Positions 18,799-28,263 of a DNA stretch of 64,000 nucleotides are shown here, in pieces. Under the pieces are notes generated by a model that made no database searches, was not told where the DNA came from, and was given only the letters and a program-made list of their open reading frames with translations. The DNA lies in contig NZ_OZ026466.1 in NCBI RefSeq assembly GCF_964019855.1, positions 62,001 to 126,000 on the forward strand. Direction: 5' to 3'. Origin of the DNA: Buchnera aphidicola (Periphyllus acericola). Its GTDB lineage: Bacteria > Pseudomonadota > Gammaproteobacteria > Enterobacterales > Enterobacteriaceae. The translations under genes were made by a program, and so were the position numbers. Position 1 is the first letter of the stretch, and each line of letters begins with the position of its first letter.

Positions 18799-19680
18799 AT
18801 GATAAAATTTTCTATGATTTTTCCTGGGCAAAATATTCAAAATATTAAAATGCTTCAAATATTATATAAAAATTATCCAATAATGAGAAATACATTTAGT
18901 GAAGCATCTTATTATTTAAAATATGATTTATGGAAAAAAATTTCAAAAAGATCTTTTAACAATAAAAAAATTTCTCAAATCGAAATACTAGTTAGCTCTA
19001 TTTCAATATTTAGAGTATGGAAAAAAATAATTACAATTAATCCAAAAATAATAGTTGGACATAGTTTAGGGCAATATTCTGCATATGTATGTAGTAAAAT
19101 ATTAAAATTTTCAGATGCAATAAAAATTGTTAAATATAGAGAAAAAATTATGAAATCCAATCCAGGTTTCATGTATGCAATTATTTCAAAAAAAAAAAAT
19201 ATTAATATAATTTTAAAAAAGATTTCTACAAATAAAAAAATTTTTATAGCTTGTATTAATTCCAATACACAAATTGTTGTAACTGGAAAAAAAAAATATA
19301 TTAAAAATATATATCATATATGTAAAAAATTTAAAACAAAAAAAATTATTAAATTACCTACAAAATATATTTCTCATTGTAAATCTATGAAAAATATAAA
19401 AAAATTATTATTTAAAAAATGTATTTGTATTCCTTTTAAAAAATCGAAATATCAAATTTTAGATAGTTCAGAATTAAAATTTATTCAAAATCCAATTCAA
19501 TCAAAAAATTTTTTAATAAATCAATTGTGTAAAACAATTCAATGGAATAAAACAATTAATTTAATTATTTCTAAAAAAATTAAATATTTTTTAGAAGTCG
19601 GAACTTCTAATTTTTTAAATAACTTTTTTATCAAAAAAAAAAAATATATTCCTTTATCAATAAAAAAATATTTAATATAA
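18799..19680 (+). CDS. fabD: Malonyl-CoA:ACP transacylase FabD
   Basis: Loads malonyl groups from malonyl-CoA onto ACP for fatty-acid synthesis. 293 residues (E. coli 309). N-terminal FPGQNIQNIKML (oxyanion glutamine region), nucleophile serine in VGHSLGQYSAYV near residue 91, and the later histidine region (SHCKSM, with YISH) are visible; the usual GHSLGEY has E changed to Q. The second half is lysine/isoleucine-rich and diverged. Followed by fabG after 24 bp. Confidence 0.92.
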   Translation: MIKFSMIFPGQNIQNIKMLQILYKNYPIMRNTFSEASYYLKYDLWKKISKRSFNNKKISQIEILVSSISIFRVWKKIITINPKIIVGHSLGQYSAYVCSKILKFSDAIKIVKYREKIMKSNPGFMYAIISKKKNINIILKKISTNKKIFIACINSNTQIVVTGKKKYIKNIYHICKKFKTKKIIKLPTKYISHCKSMKNIKKLLFKKCICIPFKKSKYQILDSSELKFIQNPIQSKNFLINQLCKTIQWNKTINLIISKKIKYFLEVGTSNFLNNFFIKKKKYIPLSIKKYLI

Positions 19681-19704
19681 AATTGAATTAAAAAAATAAA
19701 AAAT

Positions 19705-20430
19705 ATGACAAAAAAAGTTTTAATTACAGGTGCAAGTCAAGGAATTGGTAAATCTATTTTAAAAAAATTTTTAAAAAAAAAATATAAAATAATTGGAACA
19801 TCTAGAAATAAATATGGAATTAAAAAAATTAAAAAAATTATAAAAAAAAATGGTCAAGCAATTTTTTTAGATGTTTCAAACTTAAATTCAATAAATAATT
19901 TTTTAAAATTCATTAAAAAAAATATAGGAAAAATAGATATATTAATAAATAACATTGGAGAAACATCTGATAATTTAATTACGCACATGTCAAATAAAGA
20001 ATGGAATTATATAATAAATGTCAATTTAAATTCAATATTTTATATTTCAAAAGAAATTATAAAAAATATGATAAAACAACGTTATGGAAGAATTATAAAT
20101 ATTGGATCAGTAGCTGGAAAAATAGGAAATTCTGGACAAACAAATTATTCTGCTTCCAAAGCAGCATTAATTGGATTTACTAAATCTCTATCATTAGAAG
20201 TTGCACAAAGAGGAATTACAGTTAATTTAATATCTCCTGGTTTTATTAAAACTAAAATGTTAAAAAAACTTACATCTATTCAATTAAAAAGATGTATTCA
20301 AAAAATTCCAATGAGAAAATTTGGGAAACCAAAAGATATTTCAAATTTAGTAGAATTTTTAGCTTCAGATAAATCAGAATATATTACAGGTCAAACCTTT
20401 CATGTTAATGGAGGAATCTGTTTTTTATAA
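19705..20430 (+). CDS. fabG: 3-oxoacyl-ACP reductase FabG
   Basis: NADPH-dependent ketoacyl-ACP reduction. 241 residues (E. coli 244), a standard SDR protein: cofactor motif TGASQGIG at residues 7-14, NNIGE near 86, catalytic serine in NIGSVAGKIG and YSASK near 148-152, and the C-terminal ITGQTFHVNGGICF. The most conserved protein of the fab cluster here. Confidence 0.97.
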   Translation: MTKKVLITGASQGIGKSILKKFLKKKYKIIGTSRNKYGIKKIKKIIKKNGQAIFLDVSNLNSINNFLKFIKKNIGKIDILINNIGETSDNLITHMSNKEWNYIINVNLNSIFYISKEIIKNMIKQRYGRIINIGSVAGKIGNSGQTNYSASKAALIGFTKSLSLEVAQRGITVNLISPGFIKTKMLKKLTSIQLKRCIQKIPMRKFGKPKDISNLVEFLASDKSEYITGQTFHVNGGICFL

Positions 20431-20468
20431 AATAAAAAATAAATTAATATAAAATTTTAGGATATTTG

Positions 20469-20705
20469 ATGAATATTAAAAAAAAAATAAAAAAAATAAT
20501 TATTGAATGTATATCTTATAAAAAAAAGATAAAAAGCAAATATTCTTTTAAAGAAAATTTAGAAATAGATTCATTAGATATGATTGAAATAATTATGTCT
20601 ATAGAAGAAAGTTTTTCTATTTCTATTTCAGATTCAGAATCATCAAAAATTAATACTGTTAAATCTTTAATAAAATTAGTAAAAAAAAAAATATTAAAAA
20701 AATAA
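20469..20705 (+). CDS. acpP: Acyl carrier protein
   Basis: 78 residues; the 4'-phosphopantetheine attachment serine is in IDSLDMIEIIM (E. coli DSLDTVELVM). Unusually basic for an ACP: many lysines in helices 1 and 4, where E. coli AcpP is strongly acidic. Start ATG 20469 follows AGGA (20459-20462) with 6-nt spacing; a TTG immediately before is less likely. In E. coli fabF follows; here a 726-bp non-coding stretch follows. Confidence 0.93.
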   Translation: MNIKKKIKKIIIECISYKKKIKSKYSFKENLEIDSLDMIEIIMSIEESFSISISDSESSKINTVKSLIKLVKKKILKK

Positions 20706-20804
20706 TTTTAAAATTTCTTATTTAGATAAAAAAATTAATTATAAAAAAATAAACTTTAATTATTTTAATAAACATTTTAAATTTATTTAATATTTAAAAG
20801 TTTT

Positions 20805-21400
20805 TATAAAAAAAATAAATTTATTGTTATTAAAGAAATACAAGATTTTTAAAAAACTATTACATTTAAAATAATAAAAAATTCTTTTTTTAAAAAATAT
20901 TAAAAAATTAAAAAAATAAGATAATCTAGAAATATATTTGTTTCTAAAAAAATAAAAAATTTTAAAATATTATTTTTTTAATAAGAACAATTAAAAAATA
21001 TTTTAAATTATTATTATATTCTGAATATTTTTTAACTTTTAGAAAATATTATTCAATCTCAATTAAAAAAAAAAAAAAAAAAAAAGAAATTAGATAGTTT
21101 TAAATAGAAATAATTTATCTTCTATACTTATTAAAAAATAAAAATAATATATTTATAAATTTTTAATAAAAAATTTATAAATATAATAATAAATGTATAA
21201 AACCAGATTTAATATATTTATTTGATATAACTCCAAAAATTTAATTAAATCAAATTTTATTACGTTCTAAGATCGATAGAATAAAAATCTTATAATTTTT
21301 TTAAAATATTAGAAAAAATTATTTTAAATATATTACTTTAGAATCTAAAAAAATTATTATTAATATAATTTTTAATTTAAAAATTATTAATAAAATACTT
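20805..21400 (+). pseudogene. tmk: Thymidylate kinase pseudogene (decayed tmk)
   Basis: The acpP-holB gap is where tmk lies in related genomes, and its length (about 640 bp of decayed sequence) fits tmk. Readable fragments occur in tmk order. At 20814-20850 NKFIVIKEIQDF resembles the N-terminal K-F-I-V-I-E-G strand, with the P-loop destroyed. At 21008-21060 LLLYSEYFLTFRKYY resembles the LLFYSAR region. At 21200-21241 KPDLIYLFDITPKI is nearly identical to the family's RPDLTLYLDVTPEV, followed in the same frame by a stop (21242-21244) and then RSKIDRI at 21263-21283 where Tmk has R-x-x-x-(L)-D-R-I. The first fragment is in another frame from the later two, and a run of 21 A (21065-21085) lies in the middle. 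No frame could be repaired by a single change. Confidence 0.8.
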
Positions 21401-21431
21401 TAAAAAAAATATAATTGGTTAAAAATGTTCA

Positions 21432-22412
21432 ATGACAATATATCCATGGTTAAAAAAAATTTATAAAATTATTATTAATCAACATATTTCAAAAAAATTA
21501 CATCATGCAGTTTTAATTCGATCAAGAATAAATGTAGGATCAAAAAAATTAATTTTTCAATTATGTAAAAAAATTTTGTGTAAAAAATCAAAAAAAATTT
21601 TTAGTTGTAATATTTGTCATTATTGCAAATTAATAGATTCAAAAAACCATCCAGATTTAAATATAATTACTCCAGAAATTAATAAAAAAAGTATTGGAAT
21701 TGAAACTATTATAAAATATATTAAAAAAATTCAAAATACTTCTAAATTTGGAAAAAAAACAATAATTTGGATTCCTAAAGTTCATTTATTAACTGAATCT
21801 TCTATAAATTCTTTTTTAAAAATTTTAGAAGATCCTCCATTAAAAACAATTTTTTTTTTAGATTATTGTAGTTTATTTAAATTAAAAAAAACCTTTAAAA
21901 GCAGATGTATTATATATGATATTTATCCTCCTATTGAAAAAAAAGGTATATGCTGGTTAAAAAAAAAAAAAAATTATAAAGAAAAAAATATTTTAACTGC
22001 ACTTCGATTATCAGATAATTCTCCAATTTTAGCAAAAAAAATTTTTCATAGTTCTATTTGGGAAATTAGAAAAAAGTTTTATAAAAAAATTAAAAAATAT
22101 ATAAAAAAAAAAAATTTATTCAAATTAATAAAACATTTTAAAAAAAATACATCAAAAAAAATATACTGGATTTTTTCTTTAATTCTTGATGTTATTAAAT
22201 ATTATTATAATAAAAATTCAAAAATAATAAATTTAGATCAAAAAAAATTAATAAAAATTATAAAAAAAAAAAATAATTTAAAAAATTTATATTTTATAAT
22301 TAATTTATGGAAAAAATGTTTTTTTTATATAAAAAATATACCAAATGTAAATATTAAATTTATTTTATTAGAACCATTAATACAATGGGAAAAAATTTTT
22401 AATTTTTTGTAA
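21432..22412 (+). CDS. holB: DNA polymerase III delta' subunit HolB
   Basis: Clamp-loader subunit. 326 residues (E. coli 334). The zinc-binding cysteines are kept as C-(8 or so)-C-x2-C-x2-C in CKKSKKIFSCNICHYC; the delta' motif HLLTESSINSFLKILEDPP (sensor region after a Walker B-like strand) is clear. The C-terminal collar domain is diverged and lysine-rich. No P-loop, as is normal for delta'. Sits between the tmk remnant and tatD, matching E. coli tmk-holB-tatD order. Confidence 0.9.
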   Translation: MTIYPWLKKIYKIIINQHISKKLHHAVLIRSRINVGSKKLIFQLCKKILCKKSKKIFSCNICHYCKLIDSKNHPDLNIITPEINKKSIGIETIIKYIKKIQNTSKFGKKTIIWIPKVHLLTESSINSFLKILEDPPLKTIFFLDYCSLFKLKKTFKSRCIIYDIYPPIEKKGICWLKKKKNYKEKNILTALRLSDNSPILAKKIFHSSIWEIRKKFYKKIKKYIKKKNLFKLIKHFKKNTSKKIYWIFSLILDVIKYYYNKNSKIINLDQKKLIKIIKKKNNLKNLYFIINLWKKCFFYIKNIPNVNIKFILLEPLIQWEKIFNFL

Positions 22413-22441
22413 TAATTTATTTTTTTTATAGGAAAAAATAT

Positions 22442-23223
22442 ATGTATTTAATAGATTCACATTGTCATCTTGATTGTTTAAATCTTAAAAATTATAAAAA
22501 CAAATTTTCTAAAATAATAAAAAATGCATATTCAAAAAAAGTTAAATTAATTTTATCTGTTTCTACATCATTAAAAAATTTTAAAAAAATTAAAGAATTA
22601 TTTAAAAATACAAAATATAATATTTTTTATTCATGCGGAATACATCCATTAAATATAAAAAAAAAAAAAATGTTTTTGAAAAATTATATAAATTTTGTCA
22701 AGAAAAAAAAGTAATTGCAATAGGAGAAACAGGGTTAGATTATTTTTATTCAAAAAATAATTTAATTCAACAACAATTTTTTTTTAATAAACATATTGAT
22801 TTCAGTAAAGAACTAAAAAAACCATTAATTATTCATTCTAGAAATGCTGGAAAAGAAGTTGTTAACATTTTAAAAAAAAAACAATCAAATAATCTTAAAG
22901 GAATTTTACATTCTTTTAATGATAATTTTAAAATTGCGTCTCAATTATTAGATATGAATTTTTATATATCTATTTCTGGAATGATAACTTTTAAAAATTC
23001 TACTAAACTTCGTGATGTAATTAAAAAAATACCGTTAAATAGATTATTATTAGAAACAGATTCTCCATATTTAACTCCAGTTCCTTATAGAGGAAAAGAA
23101 AATCAACCTGCTTATGTATATTACGTCGCAAAATTTATTGCTAAATTAATTAAAATAGATATAGAAGAATTAAGTTATATTACTAAAAAAAATTTTTCAA
23201 AATTATTTAATTTAAAAATATAA
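22442..23223 (+). CDS. ycfH: TatD-family metal-dependent deoxyribonuclease YcfH, frameshifted in a poly(A) run
   Basis: Two frames together make one TatD-type hydrolase of about 260 residues (E. coli YcfH 265). The first part (22442 on) starts [11 protein letters not shown] with the metal-binding HxH and reads through SCGIHPLN. At a run of 14 A (22657-22670) the correct continuation jumps frame: (K)[25 protein letters not shown], then HSRNAG, and near the end [10 protein letters not shown]. Adding one A restores a continuous product exactly. The remaining sequence shows no other lesion, so the gene may be expressed by slippage at the A-run, be freshly broken, or contain a homopolymer sequencing error. 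Confidence 0.85.
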
Positions 23224-23272
23224 AATTTTTTTTAATATAAAAAATATATATCTATTAAGAATCGAGGAAAAT

Positions 23273-24706
23273 ATGTTTCAAAATATGTTTGCAAATCTTC
23301 AAAAAGTCGGAAAATCATTAATGCTTCCAGTATCAGTATTACCTATAGCTGGAATTTTGTTAGGAGTAGGATCCGCTCATTTTTCTTTAATTCCGGAATT
23401 TATTTCAAAAATTATGTTAGAAACTGGCGGATCTATTTTTTCAAACATGCCATTAATTTTTTCTATTGGAGTATCTTTGGGGTTTACAAAAAATGATGGA
23501 GTAGCAGCTTTAGCATCAGTAATTTCTTATAATATAATGATTAAAACATCAGATATTATGTCTCCATTTTTTTCAAATTATTCTTTTTTAATTACAGATG
23601 AATCTGTTAAAAAAATTCATGATACAGGAATAGTAGGAGGTATTTTATCTGGAACTGTTTCTGCTTTTTTATTTAATAAATTTTGTAAAATTCAATTACC
23701 AGAATATTTAGGATTTTTTGCAGGAAAAAGATTTATTCCAATTATTTCAGGATTATCATCTATAATTTTAGGATTAATTTTATCTTTTATTTGGCCTCCT
23801 ATAGGTTATATAATAAAAAAATTTTCAATGTGGTCCGCATATCAAAATCCAATAATTGCTTTTGGTATTTATGGATTTGTTGAAAGAGCTCTAGTTCCTT
23901 TTGGATTGCATCATATTTGGAATGTTCCTTTTCAAATGCAAATTGGAGAATTTAAAAATCAAATAGGACAAATTTTTCATGGAGATATTGCAAGATATAT
24001 GGCAGGAGATACAAGTGCTGGAAAATTAGCCGGAGGTTTTATCTTTAAAATGTTTGGTTTACCTGGTGCAGCTTTAGCTATTTGGAACTGTTCAAAAAAA
24101 GAAAACAAAGCTAAAGTAGGAGGAATGATGATTTCTGCAGCTCTTACAGCTTTTTTAACAGGTATTACTGAACCTATTGAATTTACTTTTTTATTTATTT
24201 CACCTTTTTTATATTTTATACATTCTATATTAGCAGGATTATCTTTTTCAATATGTATTTTTTTAAATATGAGAGCTGGTACAAGTTTTTCACATGGATT
24301 AGTGGATTTTATTTTATTAAGTGGAAATAGTAATAAATTATGGTTATTTCCTATTATTGGAATTTTTTATACATTTATCTATTATTTAATTTTTTATACA
24401 TTTATTAAAAAATTTAATTTAAAAACAATCGGTAGAGAAGAAGAAATTTTAAAAAATTCTGATGTAAATATAAATTATAAAATTCCAAAAATTATAAAAT
24501 ATTTAGGAGGAAAAAAAAATATTTTAAATTTAGATGCTTGTATTACACGATTAAGAATTACAGTATATAATTCTTCTAAAGTAAATGTAAAAAAAATTAA
24601 ATTATTAGGAGCTTCTGGAGTTTTTATTTCAGGATCAGGTATACAAATAGTTTTTGGTACTCAATCAGATAATATTAAAACATTAATAGATAATTATATA
24701 AAATAA
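23273..24706 (+). CDS. ptsG: PTS glucose-specific EIICB component
   Basis: Glucose uptake with phosphorylation. 477 residues (E. coli 477). IIC membrane domain covers residues about 1-385, with conserved [15 protein letters not shown] and the [10 protein letters not shown] signature; the IIB domain follows a short linker, with the phosphorylated cysteine in [10 protein letters not shown] near residue 421. GAGGAAA precedes the ATG. Unusually well conserved compared with neighbours, consistent with glucose being a main carbon source. Confidence 0.96.
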   Translation: MFQNMFANLQKVGKSLMLPVSVLPIAGILLGVGSAHFSLIPEFISKIMLETGGSIFSNMPLIFSIGVSLGFTKNDGVAALASVISYNIMIKTSDIMSPFFSNYSFLITDESVKKIHDTGIVGGILSGTVSAFLFNKFCKIQLPEYLGFFAGKRFIPIISGLSSIILGLILSFIWPPIGYIIKKFSMWSAYQNPIIAFGIYGFVERALVPFGLHHIWNVPFQMQIGEFKNQIGQIFHGDIARYMAGDTSAGKLAGGFIFKMFGLPGAALAIWNCSKKENKAKVGGMMISAALTAFLTGITEPIEFTFLFISPFLYFIHSILAGLSFSICIFLNMRAGTSFSHGLVDFILLSGNSNKLWLFPIIGIFYTFIYYLIFYTFIKKFNLKTIGREEEILKNSDVNINYKIPKIIKYLGGKKNILNLDACITRLRITVYNSSKVNVKKIKLLGASGVFISGSGIQIVFGTQSDNIKTLIDNYIK

Positions 24707-24773
24707 AAATTTTTTATAAATTTATTAATAAAAATTTTTTATTATAAATTGTAAAAAAAAATAAGGATAGAAG

Positions 24774-25115
24774 ATGAATACTAAAAATATTTTTCAAAAA
24801 ATAATAAAAAAAAAAATTTCAGCAGAAATAATTTATCAAGATAAAAAAATTACAGCATTTAATGATATTTCTCCAAGAGCTCCAATTCATATTATTATTA
24901 TTCCCAATAATTTTATTAAAAATATTAATTATATTGATAAAAAAAATTTAAATATATTAAGTTACATGATGTACAAATCAATTAAAATTGCAAAAAATAA
25001 AAAAATTCATAAATCAGGATATAGAATTGTTATAAATTGTAATAAAAATGGTGGACAAACAATTCCTTATCTACATATACATTTACTTGGAGGAAAAAAG
25101 TTACAAAACTTTTAA
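24774..25115 (+). CDS. hinT: HIT-family purine nucleoside phosphoramidase HinT
   Basis: 113 residues (E. coli 119). Histidine triad HIHLLGG near residues 101-107 (preceded by the PYL); N-terminal [18 protein letters not shown] and [16 protein letters not shown] are typical. It removes AMP-linked groups from phosphoramidates. Follows ptsG, as in E. coli with fhuE lost. A 13-bp hairpin ends the unit. Confidence 0.94.
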   Translation: MNTKNIFQKIIKKKISAEIIYQDKKITAFNDISPRAPIHIIIIPNNFIKNINYIDKKNLNILSYMMYKSIKIAKNKKIHKSGYRIVINCNKNGGQTIPYLHIHLLGGKKLQNF

Positions 25116-25126
25116 AAAATATAACT

Positions 25127-25156
25127 AGTTTGTAAGAAATTATTTTCTTACAAACT
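25127..25156 (+). terminator. Hairpin terminator after hinT
   Basis: Perfect 13-bp stem AGTTTGTAAGAAA (25127-25139) with its complement (25144-25156) and a 4-nt loop, 11 bp after the hinT stop, between convergent hinT and the porin gene, so it could serve both strands. Confidence 0.7.
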
Positions 25157-25358
25157 GTTAAAATATTTTATTTATAAAATTAAATTTGAAAATAAATATT
25201 ATTAATTATTAAAAATTTAAAATTTTTAAATAAAATTATATAAAAATTTTTTATAATAAAAAATTTTTATAAATTTTTTTTAGAAATAAATTTAAAATTA
25301 AAAAATTTTTTTTAAAATATTTTTTTATATTTAAAATTTTTTTATTTATTTTAAATAT

Positions 25359-26492
25359 TTAAAAATTATAAGTCATTCCTGTTCCGACTGAATCATTTGT
25401 GTTATCAAAAGAATTTTTATTAATATCAAATAATGTATGTTTATTTAATAAATTATATTTATAATGAATATTTAAAACAAAATTTTTATTAAAATTATAA
25501 GTTATTATAAAATTAATATGATTGTTTAAAGAATTAGATTTTGATTGTTGATTATAATTTCCATTTACTAATTCTTTACCAAAAGTTTTAATATATCCAA
25601 TAGACGCTTGTAAACCATTGTTAAAATTATATTTTCCTGATACTTCAATAGAATCTAAAGTTTTATATATTTTATTAAATTTTGTAAAATTTCTTTCAAT
25701 ATTGTTAGAATGTCCATAAAAACTTGCAACAGTTGTATTTTTATAAGAATAATAACATCCTAATCCATATGCTTTAATCCAATCCTTTTTATTAATTAAA
25801 TTATTATTTTCATCATATGGATTAATTTCAGTTGAACCAACTATTTTAAATCCATATTCACTATTATATTGTAATCCAGCACCCCAAGAATCATTATATT
25901 TTTTGTTTAAATGTGATTCATCATTTCTACAATAATTATGATGTTGTAAAATTATATTAAAACCTTTAAAATAACCTAAAATATCTTTATTTTTATAAGT
26001 AACAACATCATCTACTCGACTAGTTAAAAAGTTATCATCTTTATGAAAAATAATAGTTTCAGTATTATCAAAATAACTATTAGTAAATTTTTTAGGATAA
26101 TAAAGAATTCCATAATTTCTTCCGTAATTAATTTCTCCCCATTTACCAAAATCTAATCCAACATAAGATAAACTAATATTATTTTTATTAAAACTATTTT
26201 TAATTTCTTCATTATAACTAGAAGAATATTTTGGATGATATTCAATATGCATATATCCAGATACAAATTCATTAATATAAGATTTAGTAATAACTCCAAT
26301 TTTTAAATTTGTATAATTTCCTAATGAATGAAATCTTAAAGGATGATTATTATAAGAATAAAAATATAAAGGATTTATTTTTCCATAAAAATTTATTATT
26401 TGTCCATTTTTATTATATATTTCTTTTGCATTAATAGAACTAGAAGATAAAATTAAAGGAATAAATATAGCTAAAGAATTTCGATTCATCAT
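25359..26492 (-). CDS. OmpF/OmpC-type general porin
   Basis: Outer-membrane diffusion porin. 377 residues with an N-terminal signal peptide (MMNRNSLAIFIPLILSSSSINA) and a mature start KEIYNKNGQIINFYGKI, the enteric porin opening. Internal porin signatures YVGLDFGKWGEINYGRNYGI and the terminal strand GMTYNF (C-terminal aromatic needed for outer-membrane insertion) are present. The acidic L3 region (DDNFLTSRVDDV) is recognisable. It lies downstream of asnS on the same strand, the position of ompF in E. coli. Which E. coli porin it descends from cannot be decided by eye. Confidence 0.9.
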   Translation of the reverse strand: MMNRNSLAIFIPLILSSSSINAKEIYNKNGQIINFYGKINPLYFYSYNNHPLRFHSLGNYTNLKIGVITKSYINEFVSGYMHIEYHPKYSSSYNEEIKNSFNKNNISLSYVGLDFGKWGEINYGRNYGILYYPKKFTNSYFDNTETIIFHKDDNFLTSRVDDVVTYKNKDILGYFKGFNIILQHHNYCRNDESHLNKKYNDSWGAGLQYNSEYGFKIVGSTEINPYDENNNLINKKDWIKAYGLGCYYSYKNTTVASFYGHSNNIERNFTKFNKIYKTLDSIEVSGKYNFNNGLQASIGYIKTFGKELVNGNYNQQSKSNSLNNHINFIITYNFNKNFVLNIHYKYNLLNKHTLFDINKNSFDNTNDSVGTGMTYNF

Positions 26493-26641
26493 AATAATTT
26501 ATGTTACCTTATTAACGAATAATTTTTGAATGTTTTAATTTAATTTATATATTATGTTAATATAATAAATTTTTAAATTAATATTTTTTAAAAAAAATAT
26601 TAATTTTATTTAAAAAAATAATATTTTTTTTAAAAAAAATA

Positions 26642-28024
26642 TTAAAAATTAGCGTTATTTATAGTTCTTGGAAAAGGAATAACATCTTTAATATTTTTTA
26701 CTCCTGTAATAAACATAATAAATCTTTCTAAACCTAATCCAAATCCAGAATGAGGAACAGTTCCATATTTTCTTAAATCTCTATACCATTGATATTCATT
26801 CATATTTAATTTTAATTCATTTATCCTTTTATCTAAATATTTTATTCTTTCTTCTCTTTGAGATCCCCCTATAATTTCTCCTACTCCTGGAAATAAAAAA
26901 TCTAAAGCGGAAACAGTTTTTTTATCTTTATTAACTCTCATATAAAATGGTTTAAATTCTTTTGGATAATTTATTATAATAATTGGTGCTTTAAAATATT
27001 TATCCACTAAAAATTTTTCATGATCTGAAATTAACTCCATTCCATAAAAAATTTTATTTTTAAAATATTTTTGTTTATTTTTTAAAATTTCTATAACTGA
27101 TTTATAACTAATTTTAATAATATCAGATTTTAAAAAATTTTTTAAGCGATTAATTATATTAGAATTAATTTTTTTTTTAAAAAATAATAAATCTTCTTTA
27201 TTATTTTCTAAAACAAATTTAATCACATATTTTAATAATTTTATAATAACTGTAATAATTTTATGAATGTCAGCAAAAGCTAATTCTACCTCTAACATCC
27301 AAAATTCAGATAAATGTCGAGTGGTATTTGAATTTTCTGCTCTAAATATAGGTCCAAATGTATAAACTTTTGATAAAGAACATGCATATGCTTCAATTGT
27401 TAATTGACCTGAAACAGTTAAAAAAATATTTTTTCCAAAAAATTTTTTTTTATTTATTAATTTATTATTTGAAATTTTAACATTTGATATTTTAAACATT
27501 TCTCCTGCTCCTTCTGCATTTAAAGAAGTTAAAATAGGAGAAGGAACCCAATAATAATTATTTTTATAAAAAAAACGATGAAAAGCATAAAAAACACTAG
27601 TTCTGATTCTAGAAATAGATCCGATAATATTTGTTCTTGGTCTTAAATGAGCATACTTTCTTAAATGTTCCATAGTATGTTTTTTAATAGACATCGGATA
27701 CTTATTTGAATCAATTATATTTCCAATAATTTTATATTTTAATACTTGAATTTCAAAATTATTTTTTATTCGAAATGATGAATTTAATTTTCCTTCAACT
27801 GATAAAGAACAACCAGCAGTAATTTTAGAAAATAAATTTTGACAATTAACATTACTTTCATTGAATACTAATTGTAATGAATTAATACATGAACCATCAT
27901 AAATATCAATAAAAAATAAAGTTGATTTTGAACTTCTTCTATTTTTTACCCATCCCTTAATTTTTACAATAGAATTTAATTTAATTTTATTGGTTAGAAT
28001 TTCTTTTATTGATAAAACCTTCAT
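26642..28024 (-). CDS. asnS: Asparaginyl-tRNA synthetase
   Basis: Charges tRNA-Asn. 460 residues (E. coli 466). N-terminal OB-fold (IVKIKGWVKNRRSSKSTLFFIDIYDGS), class II motif 2 FRAENSNTTRHLSEFWMLEVE and motif 3 GFGLGLERF near the C terminus. LRPRTN and SGQLTIEAYACS are family segments. A run of 22 A lies upstream. Confidence 0.97.
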   Translation of the reverse strand: MKVLSIKEILTNKIKLNSIVKIKGWVKNRRSSKSTLFFIDIYDGSCINSLQLVFNESNVNCQNLFSKITAGCSLSVEGKLNSSFRIKNNFEIQVLKYKIIGNIIDSNKYPMSIKKHTMEHLRKYAHLRPRTNIIGSISRIRTSVFYAFHRFFYKNNYYWVPSPILTSLNAEGAGEMFKISNVKISNNKLINKKKFFGKNIFLTVSGQLTIEAYACSLSKVYTFGPIFRAENSNTTRHLSEFWMLEVELAFADIHKIITVIIKLLKYVIKFVLENNKEDLLFFKKKINSNIINRLKNFLKSDIIKISYKSVIEILKNKQKYFKNKIFYGMELISDHEKFLVDKYFKAPIIIINYPKEFKPFYMRVNKDKKTVSALDFLFPGVGEIIGGSQREERIKYLDKRINELKLNMNEYQWYRDLRKYGTVPHSGFGLGLERFIMFITGVKNIKDVIPFPRTINNANF

Positions 28025-28066
28025 AATAAATCCTTTAAAAAATTATTAAATTATCTCTTAAATTTT

Positions 28067-28088
28067 AAAAAAAAAAAAAAAAAAAAAA
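28067..28088. repeat. Poly(A) tract of 22
   Basis: Run of 22 A on the plus strand (poly-T in the asnS upstream region as transcribed). Probably a neutral product of the AT bias; it lies between asnS and trhO. Confidence 0.9.
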
Positions 28089-28263
28089 TATTAAAAAAAA
28101 ATAAAAACATTTTTTAAAATTATATATTAAAATTAAAATTTTTAAAATTAATCAATATTACAAGAATTTTAAAAATATATAATTTAATTAAATTAATTTA
28201 AATTAATTAAAAACAAAAATTTAATTATTAAAAAATATTTTATTTATTTATTATTAATTTTAA

